A stretch of 64,000 nucleotides of DNA, from positions 992,001 through 1,056,000 of the forward strand of contig NZ_CP035283.1 in the NCBI RefSeq assembly GCF_004103755.1, given 5' to 3'. Made by a program: the position numbers and the translations under genes. The first letter of the stretch is position 1; each line of letters opens with the position of its first letter. The notes below the pieces were generated by a model. The model was not told the origin of the DNA, ran no database searches, and saw only the letters and a program-made list of their open reading frames with translations. Origin of the DNA: Caproiciproducens sp. NJN-50 (GTDB taxonomy: Bacteria > Bacillota > Clostridia > Oscillospirales > Acutalibacteraceae). Positions 43,782-52,354 of this stretch are shown piece by piece.

Positions 43782-45407
43782 CTATTCCTTGCCCGCGTTG
43801 ATAAAGTCCACGCCACCCTGATACGGGTGAAACGAAATTCCGGATACGCCTTTTGCCATGGCGTAGTATCGCTTCCCATAATACAACGGGTAAAAAACAG
43901 CCTGCCGGTTCAGGTATTCTTCCGCCGCGGCGTAATCCGTGGCGGCTTCCGTTCCTGTCCCGTTTTCCGCTTTTGCCAGGAGGGAATCATAAGCGGCGTT
44001 GCTGTATCCGGTGAAATTCCCCTTATCCTTGCTGCGGAACAGGGACAGAACCTGGGCGGGGCCGTCTCCGTCCGGCCTGACGGGGTAGAGGGCGGCCACA
44101 TAGTTTCCCGACTCGACTTTGGAAAGAAGGGAGCTTTCGTCCATTGCCTCCAGATTAAAGTAATTATGGAACTGCGTATTCCAGGAAATAATCATCTCGT
44201 TGAGCATTAGCTTAACATTTTCGTCATCCGGACACAGGACATTTACGGATCCCATTTTGCCGCTTCCGGAAATTCCGAGCTCAGAAAGGCCTGAAGCGAG
44301 CGTCTGCGCGGCTTTTGCGTCCTGGGAAAGCAGGAATGGAGAGCCCGCGAGTTTTCGGTAATTTTCCCCCAGCAAGGTGGTGCCCGGAAGAAAGATGGCG
44401 TCCGCCGCCGAGGCGTCCCGCGGCAGATGGGCTAGGACCTTCTTCCGGTCCAGCGCCTGCAAAAAGGCTTTGCGGACGTTCACGTTTTTCATCAGATCCG
44501 ACGAGGTGTTAAAGCAGAGGCCCCAGGTGCTGTCCTGAAATGAGGCGATGGTGCATCCGTCGGTTTGCGCCTCCAGGGCCTGTGCGTGGGAAACGGAAAC
44601 GGCGTCGACGGTCCCGTTTTTCAGGGCGGCGACAGGGTCGCTCAGATCGGTGTCTTCACCGTTCACGCGAAAGTTCACGTTGGACGGCAGCGGAGCCTGG
44701 CCGCCGGAATAGGAGGAGGAACGTTTCAGATTCAGATATTGGTCGTGGGCCCATCCGTATTTTCCGTCGATGCGGAACGGGCCGTTTCCGAGCACAAAGG
44801 AGGAATCCAGGCCGTAGCGCCCGGAAGTGGATTCAAAAAACGCCTGGTTGCAGGGCATGAAAACGGAATTTGCGGTCAGCTTCGGAAAATCCGGGTAGGA
44901 ATATTCCAGGTCCACTTTCAATGTATGGCTGTCCGCTGCGGAAACTCCCAGTTTTTCCGGCGCCAGTTTTCCGGCGTTGATCTGCCTGGCATTTTTCAGG
45001 CAGAACATCTGCGAACAGACGGGAGAATTGGTCTGCGGAGAAACGGCCCGGCGGAATGCGTAGACGAAATCATCCGCGGTGACGGGCTTTTGATCGCTCC
45101 ATTTCGCTGTGCTGCGAAGGGAAAAGGTGAATTCCGTGCTGTCCGAATTTGCCTGCCAGCGCTCGGCTGCCCCGGGAACCGCGTTCCCTTTGGCATCCAG
45201 CCTGGCAAGTCCTTCAAAGAGCGCCTGGATCGCGATTATGGAAGAGGAATCGGAGGCGATCTGAGGGTCCAGGGTCTTCGGCTCATCCGTCAGCCCATAA
45301 GCGATGGTTTTATCGGCGTTTGACGGCCTGCCGCTTTTACATCCTGTCAGGACAAACGGAAGAACGGCAAAAACAAGGAAAACGGCAATCATTTTCCTGA
45401 ATAGCAA
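43782..45407 (-). CDS. Oligopeptide ABC transporter substrate-binding lipoprotein
   Basis: 541 aa. Signal peptide with lipobox VLTGCKS, so the mature protein is lipid-anchored. SBP_bac_5 landmarks: YGLTDEPKTLDPQIASDSSS, ALFEGLARLDAKGNAVPGAAERW, FSLRSTAKWSDQKPVTADDFVYAFRRAVSP, and VLGNGPFRI near 205. It is of the OppA/DppE type for peptide uptake. No permease or ATPase genes are adjacent, so it is an orphan receptor that would share a transporter coded elsewhere or act in sensing. Confidence 0.92.
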   Translation of the reverse strand: MLFRKMIAVFLVFAVLPFVLTGCKSGRPSNADKTIAYGLTDEPKTLDPQIASDSSSIIAIQALFEGLARLDAKGNAVPGAAERWQANSDSTEFTFSLRSTAKWSDQKPVTADDFVYAFRRAVSPQTNSPVCSQMFCLKNARQINAGKLAPEKLGVSAADSHTLKVDLEYSYPDFPKLTANSVFMPCNQAFFESTSGRYGLDSSFVLGNGPFRIDGKYGWAHDQYLNLKRSSSYSGGQAPLPSNVNFRVNGEDTDLSDPVAALKNGTVDAVSVSHAQALEAQTDGCTIASFQDSTWGLCFNTSSDLMKNVNVRKAFLQALDRKKVLAHLPRDASAADAIFLPGTTLLGENYRKLAGSPFLLSQDAKAAQTLASGLSELGISGSGKMGSVNVLCPDDENVKLMLNEMIISWNTQFHNYFNLEAMDESSLLSKVESGNYVAALYPVRPDGDGPAQVLSLFRSKDKGNFTGYSNAAYDSLLAKAENGTGTEAATDYAAAEEYLNRQAVFYPLYYGKRYYAMAKGVSGISFHPYQGGVDFINAGKE

Positions 45408-45545
45408 TGGAGACCCCTCCCGGCGGTTGGCATACCGTTATTTTATTTTATCTTATCATTTTTCAGAGACAAATTCAATCGCGGCCCGGAATGAAATCTT
45501 CTATTTTCAGCAGGGAAAATTTTGCACCCCCGATATTCCTGAACA

Positions 45546-45586
45546 CAAAAATGGTACGGGATCTTAAGAAAAAGATCCCGTACCAT
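45546..45586. terminator. Bidirectional intrinsic terminator
   Basis: GGTACGGGATCTT/AAGATCCCGTACC perfect stem with A/T-rich tails on both sides, serving P-II gene transcription on the minus strand. Confidence 0.85.
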
Positions 45587-45627
45587 AAAAGTTTTTTACT
45601 TGAATGGATTATGATGAAGACGGCTTA

Positions 45628-45966
45628 TTAGATCGCGTCTTTCCCCTGTTCTCCCGTCCGAATGCGGACTGCCTGCTCCACATTATAAACGAAAATTTTT
45701 CCGTCCCCGATTTCACCTGTTTTGACCGCTTCGCAGACTTTTGAGATCAGATCGGTTACGACCTCGTCGTGTACAACCGTTTCCACCTTTACTTTCGGAA
45801 GCAGATTCAGATTGTATACGGTTCCATGGTAAACCTCTTTCAGGCCTTTCTGATTTCCGCAGCCGGAAACCGGAGTCACCGTCAGGCCGTTGATGGAAAG
45901 GCTGTTGAGGACGCTCTTTACCTCTTCCAGTTTTTCCGGGCGAATAATCATTTCTATCTTTTTCGT
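45628..45966 (-). CDS. P-II nitrogen regulatory protein with a non-canonical (ACG) start
   Basis: From ACG 45966 the product is 112 aa, exactly the P-II length, and begins TKKIEMIIRPEKLEEVK where the family has MKKIE; AAGGGG lies 8 bases upstream. The first ATG (45951) would remove five residues of the first beta strand and is 23 bases from that site. The T-loop reads GCGNQKGLKEVYHGTVYNLNLLPKVK with a Tyr at the expected region, and the end has IFVYNVEQAVRIRTGEQG. P-II proteins bind 2-oxoglutarate and ATP/ADP and control nitrogen transport or GlnA. No amtB gene follows. Confidence 0.85.
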   Translation of the reverse strand, partial: TKKIEMIIRPEKLEEVKSVLNSLSINGLTVTPVSGCGNQKGLKEVYHGTVYNLNLLPKVKVETVVHDEVVTDLISKVCEAVKTGEIGDGKIFVYNVEQAVRIRTGEQGKDAI

Positions 45967-46019
45967 AACCTCATCCCCTTATCTTCATTTTGTTTTTTGG
46001 ATTGACTTTATTTATCTAT

Positions 46020-46047
46020 ATTATATCTTTCAATTCTTTTAAGTCAA
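46020..46047 (-). promoter_or_regulatory. Promoter of the P-II gene
   Basis: Minus strand TTGACT (46047-46042), 16 bases, TATAAT (46025-46020). Confidence 0.75.
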
Positions 46048-46245
46048 TACAAAGGAAAGGAATCCGAAAATAATTAGCCGGACACCGATAAAAAAAGAAT
46101 GATTTTCTATATCTTACTATATTTGTAAAAGAAAAAATTACCTACTCGAATTTTTTTAATAAGGTTATTATCAACTGTAATTAATATTAAATTTTTATTA
46201 TATACATAAAAATCGCAAGCGTATATACATAAAAGAGCATTAAAC

Positions 46246-46274
46246 TTGACAAAAAATGGAAAATATGTTATTTT
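46246..46274 (+). promoter_or_regulatory. Promoter of the 187-aa secreted-protein gene
   Basis: TTGACA (46246-46251), 17 bases, TATTTT (46269-46274) in a very AT-rich gap (45967-46344) that holds no other gene. Confidence 0.55.
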
Positions 46275-46344
46275 AAAATAAATTAAATGAGAGGAGGATG
46301 AGAATTTTTGAGTTTGGCAGTCTACTTTCGAAAGGAGCGGAAAA

Positions 46345-46908
46345 ATGAGAAAAAGTAAACTAAATATTTTTGTGATGTTTGCAATCGTTTTAGGCATGAT
46401 CTTTTCAATTGGAAATATCGCGGCAAGTGCAGCGCAAATTAAATCTGTTAACGATGCAGATAAAATCAGCAACACCAAGCAAATGTTATCCAGCGGCAGA
46501 AACGGGACACGTGTTTATTCCATTTCTATTTATCCTGCGGGGGAAAAATATTATACGAGCATATCGGCAGAAGCATACTATCCGGTTAGTAATTCGACTA
46601 CTACATATCATTTAACGAAAGCTGTGAAAGATGATTTAATAACAAAATATAAAAAATTAACAGGTATAGATCCGACGGGGTGGGAAGTTAAAATAACTTT
46701 TTTGGTGGAGACGGCGTCTGGAATTCCCGCCACACTGTATTTGAGCCACGATGGAAAGACCATGAGTCCGATTCTTGTTAGAAATAAGTATCAAACAGTT
46801 TCCTATTACACGGAATCCGATAACAGTTCTTTAAAAGGCTGCGTACAGTATACCAGCGATAATAAGAGATTGATCAGCACAGGAATTCTCTATAATGAAG
46901 GTGATTAA
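46345..46908 (+). CDS. Secreted hypothetical protein (187 aa)
   Basis: AAAGGAGCGG ribosome site. Residues 1-32 are a signal peptide (KSKLNIFVMFAIVLGMIFSI, then ASA). The mature 155 residues are Ser/Thr/Tyr-rich, likely beta: YSISIYPAGEKYYTSISAEA, KKLTGIDPTGWEVKITFLVE, LSHDGKTMSPILVRNKYQTV. No Cys pairs, anchor or recognised domain. It is coded 2 bases before another orphan gene, so the two are coupled. AT-rich compared with neighbouring metabolic genes. Confidence 0.6.
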   Translation: MRKSKLNIFVMFAIVLGMIFSIGNIAASAAQIKSVNDADKISNTKQMLSSGRNGTRVYSISIYPAGEKYYTSISAEAYYPVSNSTTTYHLTKAVKDDLITKYKKLTGIDPTGWEVKITFLVETASGIPATLYLSHDGKTMSPILVRNKYQTVSYYTESDNSSLKGCVQYTSDNKRLISTGILYNEGD

Positions 46909-46910
46909 AA

Positions 46911-47483
46911 ATGGTGAGTAACAGAATTTCTTCCTTGCAGTCAAATTTTACCGGCAACTTAAACTACCATTCATGGAGCGGAAACGTAAAAAGCAGCACA
47001 TCGTTTGATGATACATTACAAGAAGCATCTCAGAGTTTAAAAAACAATCTTGATACCATTCAGTTATCTCCTTTGGGATCACAGGGCCCCGAAGAAGACA
47101 ATGCGCTGACCGATGTGCGGGAACAGGATCTTCAGAAAAAATATGATTTTACTAATTTGTCCAATTCCGATTTTCAATCTGTACTTTCTGATTTAGTGGA
47201 TATGGGTGTTTTGTCGTCTCAGGACTGCGGGATGATGTATGCACGGCCAACGCCACCTGAGGGAATGGTTATCGTCACCAGCAGTTCAACACCGCCGTCC
47301 CACTTTCCGTCAGGATCAGGCTCTCTGAAATCTTATGCGGATTATTTTCAACAGGTATTGTCTCAGGAAGAACAGGAGGCCGATTTTATCAAAGAAAAGA
47401 GCGGAGCGGATGCGCCTTCCGTCTTCAGCGACTGCATTGCGGCACATCGTCGAATTGTAAATGCTCTGAACAAGTTACTTTAA
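46911..47483 (+). CDS. Hypothetical cytoplasmic partner (190 aa)
   Basis: Starts 2 bases behind the secreted-protein stop. No signal peptide; begins MVSNRISSLQSNFTGNLNYH. Contains a helical module DFQSVLSDLVDMGVLSSQDCG near 85-105 and a Ser/Pro-rich middle; the C-terminus is helical (CIAAHRRIVNALNKLL). No family recognised. The pairing suggests a shared process with the secreted protein. A bidirectional terminator follows. Confidence 0.55.
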   Translation: MVSNRISSLQSNFTGNLNYHSWSGNVKSSTSFDDTLQEASQSLKNNLDTIQLSPLGSQGPEEDNALTDVREQDLQKKYDFTNLSNSDFQSVLSDLVDMGVLSSQDCGMMYARPTPPEGMVIVTSSSTPPSHFPSGSGSLKSYADYFQQVLSQEEQEADFIKEKSGADAPSVFSDCIAAHRRIVNALNKLL

Positions 47484-47493
47484 GGAGACGTTA

Positions 47494-47541
47494 AAAAGGG
47501 CTGTCTTCCGGCAATGAAAAGCCGGAGACAGCCCTTTTTAC
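47494..47541. terminator. Bidirectional intrinsic terminator
   Basis: AAAAAGGGCTGTCT-CCGGC/GCCGG-AGACAGCCCTTTTT stem, serving both the 190-aa gene and gpmI, which converge here. Confidence 0.9.
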
Positions 47542-47549
47542 TGTTGATC

Positions 47550-49061
47550 TTATTTTATGATGCTTTTCCCGGTCATTTCCGAAGGCTGGGGAAGGCCGAG
47601 GATTTTCAGCATTGTGGGGGCGATATCCGCCAGCTTCCCGCCGGAGCGCAGAGTGCAGGGATATCCGATCACGCAGAACGGAACGGGATTTGTCGTGTGC
47701 GCGGTAAACGGCGAGCCGTCCGGCTCCGTCATCTGCTCGGCGTTCCCGTGGTCCGCCGTAATCAGCGCAATTCCGCCTGTTTCGCGGATCGCGTCGGTCA
47801 CACGGCCGACGCAGGCGTCCACAGCTTCCACGGCGGCCTTTGCGGCGTCGAAGATCCCGGTGTGGCCAACCATATCGCAGTTCGCGAAATTCAAAATAAT
47901 TACGTCGTATTTGCCGCTGCGGATCCGCTCCACCAGCGCGTCCGTCACCTCGTAGGCGCTCATTTCCGGCTTGAGGTCGTAAGTGGCGACTTTCGGCGAG
48001 TTGATCAGCGCGCGGTCCTCGCCGGGGTAGACGGTTTCCACGCCGCCGTTAAAGAAAAAAGTAACGTGCGCGTATTTTTCCGTTTCGGCAATGCGCAGTT
48101 GTGTCATTCCGTTTTTGGAGATCACTTCCGCCAGCGTGTTTTTCAGCTGCTGGGGGCGGAAGGCGATGTCGACGTTCGGCAGCGTCGCGTCGTACTGCGT
48201 CATGCAGACAAAGCGGAGAGGGAAAAAACCGCCGGCCCGTTCGAAACCGTCGAATTCCGGATCGACAAAGGTGCGGGTGATCTGGCGGGCGCGGTCCGGA
48301 CGGAAATTAAAGAAGATCACCGAGTCGCCGGAAGCGACGCGGCCTTCCGGGTCGCAGACTGCGGGGAGGACGAATTCGTCCGTCACGCCGTTCCGGTAGG
48401 ATTCCTCCACCGCGGCGGCGGGATCGCCGTTCTGAATGCCTCTGCCGAGGACCATCGCGTCGTAAGCCTTTTCGACCCGTTCCCATCTGTGGTCGCGGTC
48501 CATCGCATAATAGCGTCCCATTACGGTCGCGATTTTGCCGACGCCGATTTCCGCCATCTGCTTTTGGCAGTCGAGGACAAAATCCCTCCCGGAGGCCGGG
48601 GGGACGTCGCGGCCGTCCAGAAACGCATGTACGAAGACTCTGCCGCAGCCGCGCTGCTTTGCAAGTTTCAGGAGCGCGTAAAGATGCTGATTGTGGCTGT
48701 GCACGCCCCCGTTGGAAAGAAGGCCCATCAGATGCAGCGCACGGCCTGAAGATGCCGCCGCATCGACCGCGCCGAGCAGAGCCGGGTTTTCAAAGAAGTC
48801 ACCGTCTTCGATCGATTTTGTGATCCGCGTCAGTTCCTGGTAAACGATGCGGCCGGCGCCGATATTCGTATGTCCGACTTCGGAATTTCCCATCTGCCCG
48901 TCGGGAAGGCCGACGTCCATTCCGGAAGCCCCGATCTGTGTCAGGGGATTTTCAGAAAAAAGACGGTCAAGATTCGGTTTCGACGCCGCTTTGACGGCGT
49001 TTCCCTCCTGCGGCCCGATGCCGAATCCGTCCAATATCATAAGGATCAGAGGTTTTTTCAT
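47550..49061 (-). CDS. gpmI: 2,3-bisphosphoglycerate-independent phosphoglycerate mutase
   Basis: Start at ATG 49061 (MKKPLILMILDGFGIG). 503 aa, the family length. LPDGQMGNSEVGHTNIGAGR carries the catalytic Ser and metal ligands; FVHAFLDGRDVPPASG, GRYYAMDRDHRWERVEKAYDA, FNFRPDRARQITR and NFANCDMVGHTG, then ITADHGNAEQM complete the two-domain enzyme. It interconverts 3- and 2-phosphoglycerate. Third gene of the operon pgk-tpiA-gpmI, 19 bases behind tpiA. Confidence 0.95.
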   Translation of the reverse strand: MKKPLILMILDGFGIGPQEGNAVKAASKPNLDRLFSENPLTQIGASGMDVGLPDGQMGNSEVGHTNIGAGRIVYQELTRITKSIEDGDFFENPALLGAVDAAASSGRALHLMGLLSNGGVHSHNQHLYALLKLAKQRGCGRVFVHAFLDGRDVPPASGRDFVLDCQKQMAEIGVGKIATVMGRYYAMDRDHRWERVEKAYDAMVLGRGIQNGDPAAAVEESYRNGVTDEFVLPAVCDPEGRVASGDSVIFFNFRPDRARQITRTFVDPEFDGFERAGGFFPLRFVCMTQYDATLPNVDIAFRPQQLKNTLAEVISKNGMTQLRIAETEKYAHVTFFFNGGVETVYPGEDRALINSPKVATYDLKPEMSAYEVTDALVERIRSGKYDVIILNFANCDMVGHTGIFDAAKAAVEAVDACVGRVTDAIRETGGIALITADHGNAEQMTEPDGSPFTAHTTNPVPFCVIGYPCTLRSGGKLADIAPTMLKILGLPQPSEMTGKSIIK

Positions 49062-49080
49062 TCCTGTACTCCTTCCGGGA

Positions 49081-49848
49081 TTATTTGCTTGCCGCCTGAA
49101 TGATCCGGGCAAAGTCGTCCGGCTTTAGGGAGGCCCCGCCGATCAGGCCACCGTCCACGTCGGGCTGAGCCAGAAGCTCGTCCGCATTTTTCGCGTTCAT
49201 GGAGCCTCCGTACTGAATGGTCAGAGCGTCGGCCGCCGCGGAACCATACAAAGAAGCGACCGTCGACCGGATGGTCGCGCAGACCTCGTTTGCCTGTCCG
49301 GCGGTCGCGGTTTTGCCGGTCCCGATCGCCCAAATCGGCTCATAGGCGATGATGATCCGTTTTAACTCCTCGTCAGAAACGCCGCGCAGCGCGATTTTCG
49401 TCTGCATGGAGACCAATTCAGAGGTGATCCCCTGTTCGCGCTGTTCCAAAGATTCGCCGACGCAGAGAATGACGCTGAGCCCGCTGTCAAGCGCCGCGCG
49501 GATGCGCTGATTCACGGTCTTGTCCGTCTCGCCGAAATAGGTGCGGCGCTCGCTGTGTCCGATAATGACGTACTGCACGCCCATGGAAGACAGCATCGGA
49601 GCGGAAATCTCGCCCGTAAACGCGCCGGAGGGCGCCCAGTGGCAGTTCTGCGCGCCGACACCGACGCGGGATCCCTTTGCGGTTTCCAGAACAGGGAAAA
49701 GGTCCACAAACGGAACGCAGACCACGACTTCGCAGCCGGCGTCCTGCGCGGCTGGCAGGATCGCGCTTGCCAGCGCCTTTGCTTCCTCTGGCGTCTGATT
49801 CATTTTCCAGTTGCCCGCAATTACGGCTTTTCTCAGCTTTTTATTCAT
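49081..49848 (-). CDS. tpiA: Triosephosphate isomerase
   Basis: 255 aa. AGNWKMNQTPEEA with the active-site Asn/Lys, VGVGAQNCHWAPSGAFTGEIS, VIIGHSERRTYFGETD with catalytic His, VAYEPIWAIGTG-type motif (IIAYEPIWAIGTGKTA) with catalytic Glu, and IQYGGSMNAKNADELLAQPDVDGGLIGGASL. Interconverts the triose phosphates. Its ribosome site GGAGG lies just behind a perfect palindrome that separates it from pgk. Confidence 0.96.
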   Translation of the reverse strand: MNKKLRKAVIAGNWKMNQTPEEAKALASAILPAAQDAGCEVVVCVPFVDLFPVLETAKGSRVGVGAQNCHWAPSGAFTGEISAPMLSSMGVQYVIIGHSERRTYFGETDKTVNQRIRAALDSGLSVILCVGESLEQREQGITSELVSMQTKIALRGVSDEELKRIIIAYEPIWAIGTGKTATAGQANEVCATIRSTVASLYGSAAADALTIQYGGSMNAKNADELLAQPDVDGGLIGGASLKPDDFARIIQAASK

Positions 49849-49887
49849 AACGGTGACCTCCTGTATGATATGGTATGGGAAGGAAAA

Positions 49888-49913
49888 GGAAGGGGCGGAA
49901 TTCCGCCCCTTCC
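49888..49913 (-). terminator. 26-bp perfect palindrome between pgk and tpiA
   Basis: GGAAGGGGCGGAA/TTCCGCCCCTTCC with no spacer, followed on the minus strand by TTTTCC. It can act as a partial terminator or mRNA processing hairpin within the glycolytic operon. Confidence 0.65.
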
Positions 49914-49917
49914 GATT

Positions 49918-51108
49918 TATTATCGTTCAGGCAGGCGATTCCGGGCAGTTCCTTGCCCTCCAGGAACTCGAGGGAAGCGCCGCCGCCGGTGGAGATATGG
50001 GTCATTTTATCCGCAAAACCCAGTTTCTCGATGGCTGCAGCCGAGTCGCCGCCTCCGATGATCGAAACAGCCCCGCTTTCCGCGACCGCCTGGCGACGGC
50101 GACGGTGCCGCCCGCGAAGTTTTCCCATTCGCTTACGCCCATCGGGCCGTTCCACACGACGGTGCCGGCCCCGCGGATCGCTTCGGCGAACAGCTTGCGG
50201 GTTTTTTCGCCGATATCCAGGCCCATCCAGCCGTCCGGAATTTTGTCGGAATCGACGGTTTTATACTGCGCGTCCTTGTCGTACTCGTCCGCCACGACAT
50301 TGTCCAAAGGGAGCAGGAAACGCACGTCCTTTTCCTTTGCCTTGGCCATCAGGTCCGCGGCAAGGCCGACTTTGTCTTCTTGCATCCAGGGAGGAGCCGA
50401 TGGAGTAGCCGAGCGCCTTCGTAAAAGTGTAGGCCATGCCGCCCCCGACAATCAGCGTGTCCACCTTATCCAGAAGATTCGTGATGACGCCGATCTTGTC
50501 CGAGACCTTCGCGCCGCCGAGGATCGCGACGAACGGACGCTTCGGATTGGCAAGAGCGCCGCCCATGACAGTGATCTCTTTCTGGATCAGGTATCCGCAT
50601 ACGGCGGGCAGGTAATCCGCCACGCCCGCGGTGGAAGCGTGCGCCCGGTGCGCGGTCCCGAATGCGTCGTTGACGTAAATCTCCGCGAGAGAAGCAAGCT
50701 CTTTCGCAAAAGCGGGGTCGTTTTCTCCTCTTCCTTATGGAAGCGGACGTTCTCAAGCAGCTCCACTTCGCCGTCCTTCAGATTCGCGGCAATGCTTTTC
50801 GCGCTTTCGCCGATGACATCCTTTGCCATTCTGACTTCCGTCCCCAGCTTTTTGGACAGATAGTCACCCACCGGCGCGAGAGAGTATTTGGGGTTGAATT
50901 CGCCCTTCGGGCGGCCCAGGTGGGAACAGAGAATCACTTTTGCCCCGTGATCCCTTAGATAGCAAATCGTTTTCATGGCCTCGTCGATCCGCTTCGGGTC
51001 GGAGATGTTTCCGTCCGAATCAAACGGGACGTTGAAATCGCACCGGACCAGGACCCGCTTGCCCTTCACGTCGATATCCTCTACGGTCTTTTTGTTCAAA
51101 GCGTTCAT
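49918..51108 (-). pseudogene. pgk: Phosphoglycerate kinase with about four frameshifts
   Basis: Start ATG 51108 (MNALNKKTVEDIDVKGKRVLVRCDFNVPF). Pieces of normal Pgk follow in different frames: SHLGRPKGEFNPKYSLAPV, then NVRFHKEEEK; ADYLPAVCGYLIQKEI to GYSIGSSL; QEDKVGLAADLM to GTVAVAR; and GAVSIIGGGDSAAAIEKLG to GIACLNDN. Breaks lie at about 50721-50724 (A-run short by one), 50386-50387 (extra G or two missing bases), 50089-50090 (G-run short by one) and 49920-49921 (A-run short by one, removing the stop). Otherwise the sequence is complete and conserved. Either base-calling errors or recent decay. Confidence 0.85.
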
Positions 51109-51185
51109 CAAGTACCTCTCCTTTTCCATAGGAAGAATTTTGGGAGATCGTTTCCATATTGTTACCTTTCTGACAAACTTTTTTT

Positions 51186-51214
51186 ATTATACAACCAATG
51201 AATGGCATTTTCAA
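51186..51214 (-). promoter_or_regulatory. Promoter of the pgk-tpiA-gpmI operon
   Basis: Minus strand TTGAAA (51214-51209), 17 bases, TATAAT (51191-51186), about 80 bases before the pgk start. Confidence 0.8.
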
Positions 51215-51263
51215 GGTTCTGCGGCCCGCCGCTGATACGAATTTTATCGGGAAAAGAGACCGA

Positions 51264-51764
51264 TTACCAGTGATACTGCCGAAGCTGGCCGCTGCAAAGC
51301 ATTCCGGGAAACTTCCACTGGCGCAGCACCTCAAATACGCCGACGGCCACCGAATTGGAAAGGTTCAGGCTGCGCGCGGAAGGGTCGTTTCTCATCGGGA
51401 TGCGGACGCACGAATCCGGATTTTCGTAAAGAAGTTTTTCCGGCAGACCGGCCGTCTCTTTTCCGAAAACGAGGTAACTGCCGTCCGGATAGGCCGGCTC
51501 GGTGTAAACATGCCGCGCCTTCGTGGAGAAATAGAAAAAATTCCCGGTATTTTGGTCGAAAAATTCGGAAAGACTTTTGTAACAGGTGATATCAAGAAGG
51601 TGCCAGTAATCCAGGCCCGCCCGTTTGAGCCTCCTGTCGTCGATTTCAAATCCGAGCGGGCCGACCAGGTGAAGCCGCGCTCCCGTCGCGGCGCAGGTAC
51701 GCGCCACGTTCCCGGTGTTCTGCGGGATTTCCGGCTCCACCATGACAATGTTGAGTTCCGGCAT
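51264..51764 (-). CDS. trmL: tRNA (cytidine/uridine-2'-O-)-methyltransferase
   Basis: Start at ATG 51764 (MPELNIVMVEPEIPQNTGNVARTC). 166 aa, the TrmL/YibK length. SPOUT trefoil motifs: PEIPQNTGNVARTCAATGARL, LVFGKETAGLPEKLL (SAM-binding), IPMRNDPSARSLNLSNSVAVGVFEVLRQ. It methylates the wobble ribose of some tRNA-Leu species in known members. Monocistronic, upstream of the glycolytic operon on the same strand. Confidence 0.92.
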   Translation of the reverse strand: MPELNIVMVEPEIPQNTGNVARTCAATGARLHLVGPLGFEIDDRRLKRAGLDYWHLLDITCYKSLSEFFDQNTGNFFYFSTKARHVYTEPAYPDGSYLVFGKETAGLPEKLLYENPDSCVRIPMRNDPSARSLNLSNSVAVGVFEVLRQWKFPGMLCSGQLRQYHW

Positions 51765-51905
51765 AGTATTCTCCTTTTCTATTTTAAAAATGTAATTTTT
51801 AAGGCGGTTTTCCAGCATTTCACTTCAATAATCCGAAGGGAAAGAGGCAAAATAATGAAAGGAAATTTCATTCATATTTTTTTCTGCGTTTGGAGGTATT
51901 GTAGA

Positions 51906-52085
51906 ATGTACAAGCAGACGATGAATTTTGTGCGCGGGATCGGGACCGGCCTTGTTGCCGGGATGGCTCTTGCCACGGTTGGCACCCAGATGATGAAGAA
52001 CAACCGCAGCTTCCGCAAACGCGCGAACAAGACTTTGCATACCGTCGGGGAATTGATGGACAGCATGCAGTATATGTTTAAGTGA
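51906..52085 (+). CDS. Small membrane-associated protein, YtxH-like (59 aa)
   Basis: GGAGG lies 9 bases before ATG 51906. MYKQTMNFVRGIGTGLVAGM contains one membrane segment (residues 8-28), followed by a basic helix NRSFRKRANKTLHTVGELMD. The layout resembles YtxH/YvrJ-like small envelope proteins. An intrinsic terminator (GAGGGACGG/CCCGTCCCTC with T-run) follows at 52099-52137. Function unknown. Confidence 0.65.
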   Translation: MYKQTMNFVRGIGTGLVAGMALATVGTQMMKNNRSFRKRANKTLHTVGELMDSMQYMFK

Positions 52086-52098
52086 GAGTGAAAACTCC

Positions 52099-52137
52099 GA
52101 GGGACGGAACTATTATAGCCCGTCCCTCTTTCTTTTC
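52099..52137 (+). terminator. Intrinsic terminator
   Basis: GAGGGACGG pairs with CCGTCCCTC around an 11-base loop, then TTTCTTTT. Confidence 0.85.
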
Positions 52138-52254
52138 GCAACTGTTTTCAGGATGCGGCGGATCCTTCCGCAAGCTCCCTATACTATATATAATAGTTAG
52201 CAGATTCTTTTCTGCCGAAAAATTGTTAATTTTGTTACATAATTGTACCAGCGA

Positions 52255-52274
52255 AAGAATTCTGTGGAATTCTT
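52255..52274. promoter_or_regulatory. Candidate operator overlapping the -35 box
   Basis: AAGAATTC-tgtg-GAATTCTT is a perfect 8-bp inverted repeat. Its right end shares two bases with the -35 TTGAAA of the MORN/MBL promoter, a position suited to repression. Confidence 0.55.
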
Positions 52275-52301
52275 GAAAATTTAATAAAATTAGGGTAGGA
52301 T
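52273..52301 (+). promoter_or_regulatory. Promoter of the MORN/MBL operon
   Basis: TTGAAA (52273-52278), 17 bases, TAGGAT (52296-52301), with the coding start 53 bases downstream. Confidence 0.6.
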
Positions 52302-52354
52302 AGAACAAGAAAAGAAAAAGGGAAGAGTTTCCTCGGGAAAGGAGTTCTTGGCCC

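Noticed and set aside
46107..46478. 123-codon minus-strand frame upstream of the secreted-protein gene
   Set aside because: It overlaps the promoter and signal-peptide coding region of the plus-strand gene and reflects AT-rich sequence only.
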